Assembly: GCF_947581735.1 (NCBI RefSeq)
Contig: NZ_CANPVT010000052.1
Location: 1-64,000 of the forward strand
DNA length: 64,000 nt
DNA from: Candidatus Palauibacter soopunensis
GTDB taxonomy: Bacteria > Gemmatimonadota > Gemmatimonadetes > Palauibacterales > Palauibacteraceae
Direction of reading: 5' to 3'
The notes under the pieces were generated by a model, which made no database searches, was not told where the DNA came from, and saw only the letters and a list, made by a program, of their open reading frames with translations. Position numbers and translations under genes: made by a program. Positions 62,153 through 64,000 of the stretch are shown here, one piece after another (position 1 is the stretch's first letter; each line of letters begins with the position of its first letter).

Positions 62153-63972
62153 CGGCCTCCTCCATCAAGTTCGGCGAGCATGCGGCGCGCGACCGGCGCC
62201 AGGGCGCTCCGGGGATACCCCACGATCAGTTGTTCCAGCCAGGAAACGGCGTCGGCCGGAGCGGACGCGCGTGCGAGATCCAGAAGCGCTGCCGGGGCCT
62301 CGGGGCTTCCCGGGTGCCGAAGAACGATCTGGCGCCACAGGGCGCCGGCGATGCGGGCTTGCCCGGCAGCGGCGGCCGCGTCCGCGAGGAAGCCCAGCAC
62401 GACGGAACGGCCGCTCGACGCCGGCCGGCCGGCCAGGTCGCGCAGCGCCGGCCCGGGATCGAACGCCTCCGGAGAGGCGAGGAGGCCGAGAGCGGCGGCG
62501 CCCACGATGCGGATCTCCGCCGTGTCCGCGGCCTGTACCAGCGTCAGCAGCCGCAGGCGGCGCGTCCGTTCCGCCGCCCCGATCTCCGCCTCCCGGACGC
62601 TCCGGCTCGCCCGCTCACGCGCGGAATCGGGCCGGCCCGCGTACAGCGCCAGCCGCGCCGCCGCGGCGTCGAGCCGCCCCGACGAGGCAACGCGAATCCG
62701 TTCCCGCGCGTCGGTGACCAACGCCTCGGCCGTGTCGAGATCGCCCGCCCGGGCGTGGCCGAGCGCGAGGTCTCCCCGCATCCCGGCTTCGACCGCCGTA
62801 GAGTCGGGATACTGCCTCACATAGTGGTCGAGCACCGAGGCCGCATCCTCGAGCGAAGCGGGGTTGGCCGCGAGAAGTCCGAACAGGCGGCGCGACGCGA
62901 GTTGGTGAGGACCGTCGCCCGGGGTGCTCTCCCGCATCAGTTCCTCGAGCACCCGCCGCGCCGAGGCGGTATCCCCCGCCGCCAGCGCCTGGTCGCCGGA
63001 GAGCGCGAGCCAGCGCAGGCGGTCTACCGGTCGCGCACTCAGGTCGACGAGCCGCCGCGCGGACCAGGCGACCTCCCCGGGAAGCTCCGCCGCCTCCGCT
63101 TCGCGCACGTACTCCCGCAGGAACGCGGCAGCTTCGGGATCGTCCGGCGTTGGCGCCGCCTCCGCCAGCGCCCGGGCGGCCGCCGCACGCCCCAAGCGTA
63201 GCGCAACGATGGCTCCCGCCCGGGACGCCCGGTCCCGCCGGTCGGCCAGACGCGTGCGCAGCCGCTCGAAGGAGGCCGCATGGGCGCCGGACCCATCGGC
63301 CTCAGCTACCCGGAGGCCCGTTTCCACCTCGTCCGTCGCCGGCGGCGTGAGGGCGAGAAGCCCGACCCAGACCTCAGCCAGACGATCGCCGTCACCGACA
63401 GCGACGAGGAGGTCGGCGAAGCGCACGAGGAGTTCCCCGCCGGGGTCCGCCGCGTCGTCGAGGGTCCGGATCGCCCCCGTGGAGTCCCCCGCCGCGAGCT
63501 GGACGTCCGCGCGGGCGAGCCGCGCCGCGGAAAGTTGTGGGGCTTCCTGCAGCCAGCGGTCGCTCACGGCGAGTGCCGAATCGAGCATCCCCGCACCGGC
63601 CAACCCCCGCACCCACCACAGCCGGACGACCTCCTCGTCCGGTGCCGCGACAACCGCCGCTTCGGCGTACGGCACGAGCGCGGCGGATTCACCCGACTCC
63701 AGGGCCAGTTCGCCGAGCAACGCAAGGGCGCCGGGCGACGCGGGCGCCCGCGCCAGGTGCTCACGCAGGGCGGATGCGGCTTCCGCGGTCCGGCCGCTCG
63801 CGCGAAGGCGCTCCGCACGCGCCACCGTGCGCTGCTCCGAGGCCGCCGATGCCTGGCCGGCCACCTCGGAGCCCGTCGGCAGCTGGGCGCCGCAAACCCC
63901 CGCCAGGAGGGCGACCATCCTCAGGGCGCCGCGGATCCCGCCCGCGGGGAACCGGAACCGGGGACGGTCCAC
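62149..63972 (-). CDS. Exported TPR-repeat protein
   Basis: A 607-residue, Ala/Arg/Leu-rich protein with an N-terminal export signal (IRGALRMVALLAGVCGAQL) and helical repeats throughout, of the tetratricopeptide type. Clear units include AERLRASGRTAEAASALREHLARAPASPGALALLGELALESG and ARIAGALWRQIVLRHPGSPEAPAALLDLARAS. A typical C-terminal unit, WLEQLIVGYPRSALAPVARRMLAEL, ends it. The start is GTG 63972. Such proteins act as periplasmic scaffolds; the partner is probably the secreted protein encoded next, whose start it overlaps by four bases. Confidence 0.78.
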   Translation of the reverse strand: MDRPRFRFPAGGIRGALRMVALLAGVCGAQLPTGSEVAGQASAASEQRTVARAERLRASGRTAEAASALREHLARAPASPGALALLGELALESGESAALVPYAEAAVVAAPDEEVVRLWWVRGLAGAGMLDSALAVSDRWLQEAPQLSAARLARADVQLAAGDSTGAIRTLDDAADPGGELLVRFADLLVAVGDGDRLAEVWVGLLALTPPATDEVETGLRVAEADGSGAHAASFERLRTRLADRRDRASRAGAIVALRLGRAAAARALAEAAPTPDDPEAAAFLREYVREAEAAELPGEVAWSARRLVDLSARPVDRLRWLALSGDQALAAGDTASARRVLEELMRESTPGDGPHQLASRRLFGLLAANPASLEDAASVLDHYVRQYPDSTAVEAGMRGDLALGHARAGDLDTAEALVTDARERIRVASSGRLDAAAARLALYAGRPDSARERASRSVREAEIGAAERTRRLRLLTLVQAADTAEIRIVGAAALGLLASPEAFDPGPALRDLAGRPASSGRSVVLGFLADAAAAAGQARIAGALWRQIVLRHPGSPEAPAALLDLARASAPADAVSWLEQLIVGYPRSALAPVARRMLAELDGGGR

Positions 63973-63973
63973 G

Positions 63974-64000
63974 TCAGGGCTCCCGCCGGGCCTCGGCGCC
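63974..64000 (-). CDS. Possible 3' end of an upstream gene (partial)
   Basis: At the window edge one minus-strand frame reads about eight codons (AEARREP) and then TGA, ending one base before the GTG of the TPR gene. This spacing fits the tight gene packing here, so an upstream gene probably ends at this point. Too little is visible to say what it is. Confidence 0.3.
   Translation of the reverse strand, partial: GAEARREP

Noticed and set aside
1-64000. CRISPR arrays, insertion sequences, prophage or integron parts
   Set aside because: No regularly spaced direct repeats, terminal inverted repeats, transposase, integrase or phage structural genes were recognised.

Overview
The window is a GC-rich (roughly two-thirds G+C by eye), densely packed piece of chromosome from a diderm, LPS-making, respiring bacterium. 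LpxH, an LptE-like lipoprotein and an MlaE-MlaF-MCE set point to an asymmetric outer membrane. A caa3-type cytochrome oxidase points to aerobic respiration. The protein style (DUF4292/LolB-like, DUF5683 and DUF4159 proteins, a Man-type PTS with HPr kinase, an AroA-Cmk fusion) fits Gemmatimonadota or a nearby phylum. That assignment is my inference, not a search result. I see no transposase, integrase, phage gene or CRISPR array. Almost all genes are on the minus strand, and at least 19 neighbouring pairs share a four-base stop/start overlap (ATGA, GTGA and, twice, CTGA).

Layout. 0-6.4 kb: envelope genes (lptE-like, DUF4292 lipoprotein, thioesterase, lpxH, DUF5683 protein, ridA, mlaE-mlaF-mlaD), with a selenocysteine tRNA gene lying inside the apparent 5' part of the DUF5683 reading frame. 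6.4-11 kb: greA, tmRNA (ssrA) with its terminator, a strong promoter feeding ptsN and a zinc-ribbon gene, then selB and recO. 11-15.4 kb: a lipoprotein and a vitamin B12 importer (btuF-btuC-btuD) headed by a cobalamin riboswitch. 15.4-23 kb: a DUF151 nuclease-like gene, metK, and a phosphotransfer chain (EI, HPr, Man-type IIA/IIB/IIC/IID, HPr kinase, hibernation factor). 23-32 kb: a glycosyltransferase, nusB, ribH-ribBA-ribE-ribD, purM, a PfkB kinase, argS and an FmdB zinc ribbon.

32-39.3 kb: a propionyl-CoA/methylmalonyl-CoA block (B12-dependent mutase catalytic subunit, BCCP, biotin carboxylase, carboxyltransferase) with a periplasmic-binding lipoprotein in front. 39-45.9 kb: rpsA, the aroA-cmk fusion, RNase Z, an unknown small gene and a TPP-dependent E1 alpha gene. 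46-51.7 kb: a DUF4159 gene convergent with coxB-coxA-coxC-coxD, preceded by an MsrP-like molybdoenzyme. 51.8-64 kb: purH, purN, selA, an Ig-like lipoprotein, valS, a TonB-like protein, a secreted protein and a TPR protein.

The genes connect in three main ways. First, tRNA-Sec, SelB and SelA together show that the organism decodes UGA as selenocysteine, although the three genes are dispersed and no selenoprotein or selD is visible here. Second, the riboswitch-controlled B12 importer can supply the B12-dependent mutase about 17 kb away. Third, the PTS proteins form a kinase-controlled chain typical of bacteria that use the PTS partly for regulation. Most of the content is housekeeping. The least explained signals are two genes whose only sensible start is CTG in a CTGA overlap, the tRNA-Sec/ORF nesting, and a 275-base out-of-frame overlap between two lipoprotein genes.
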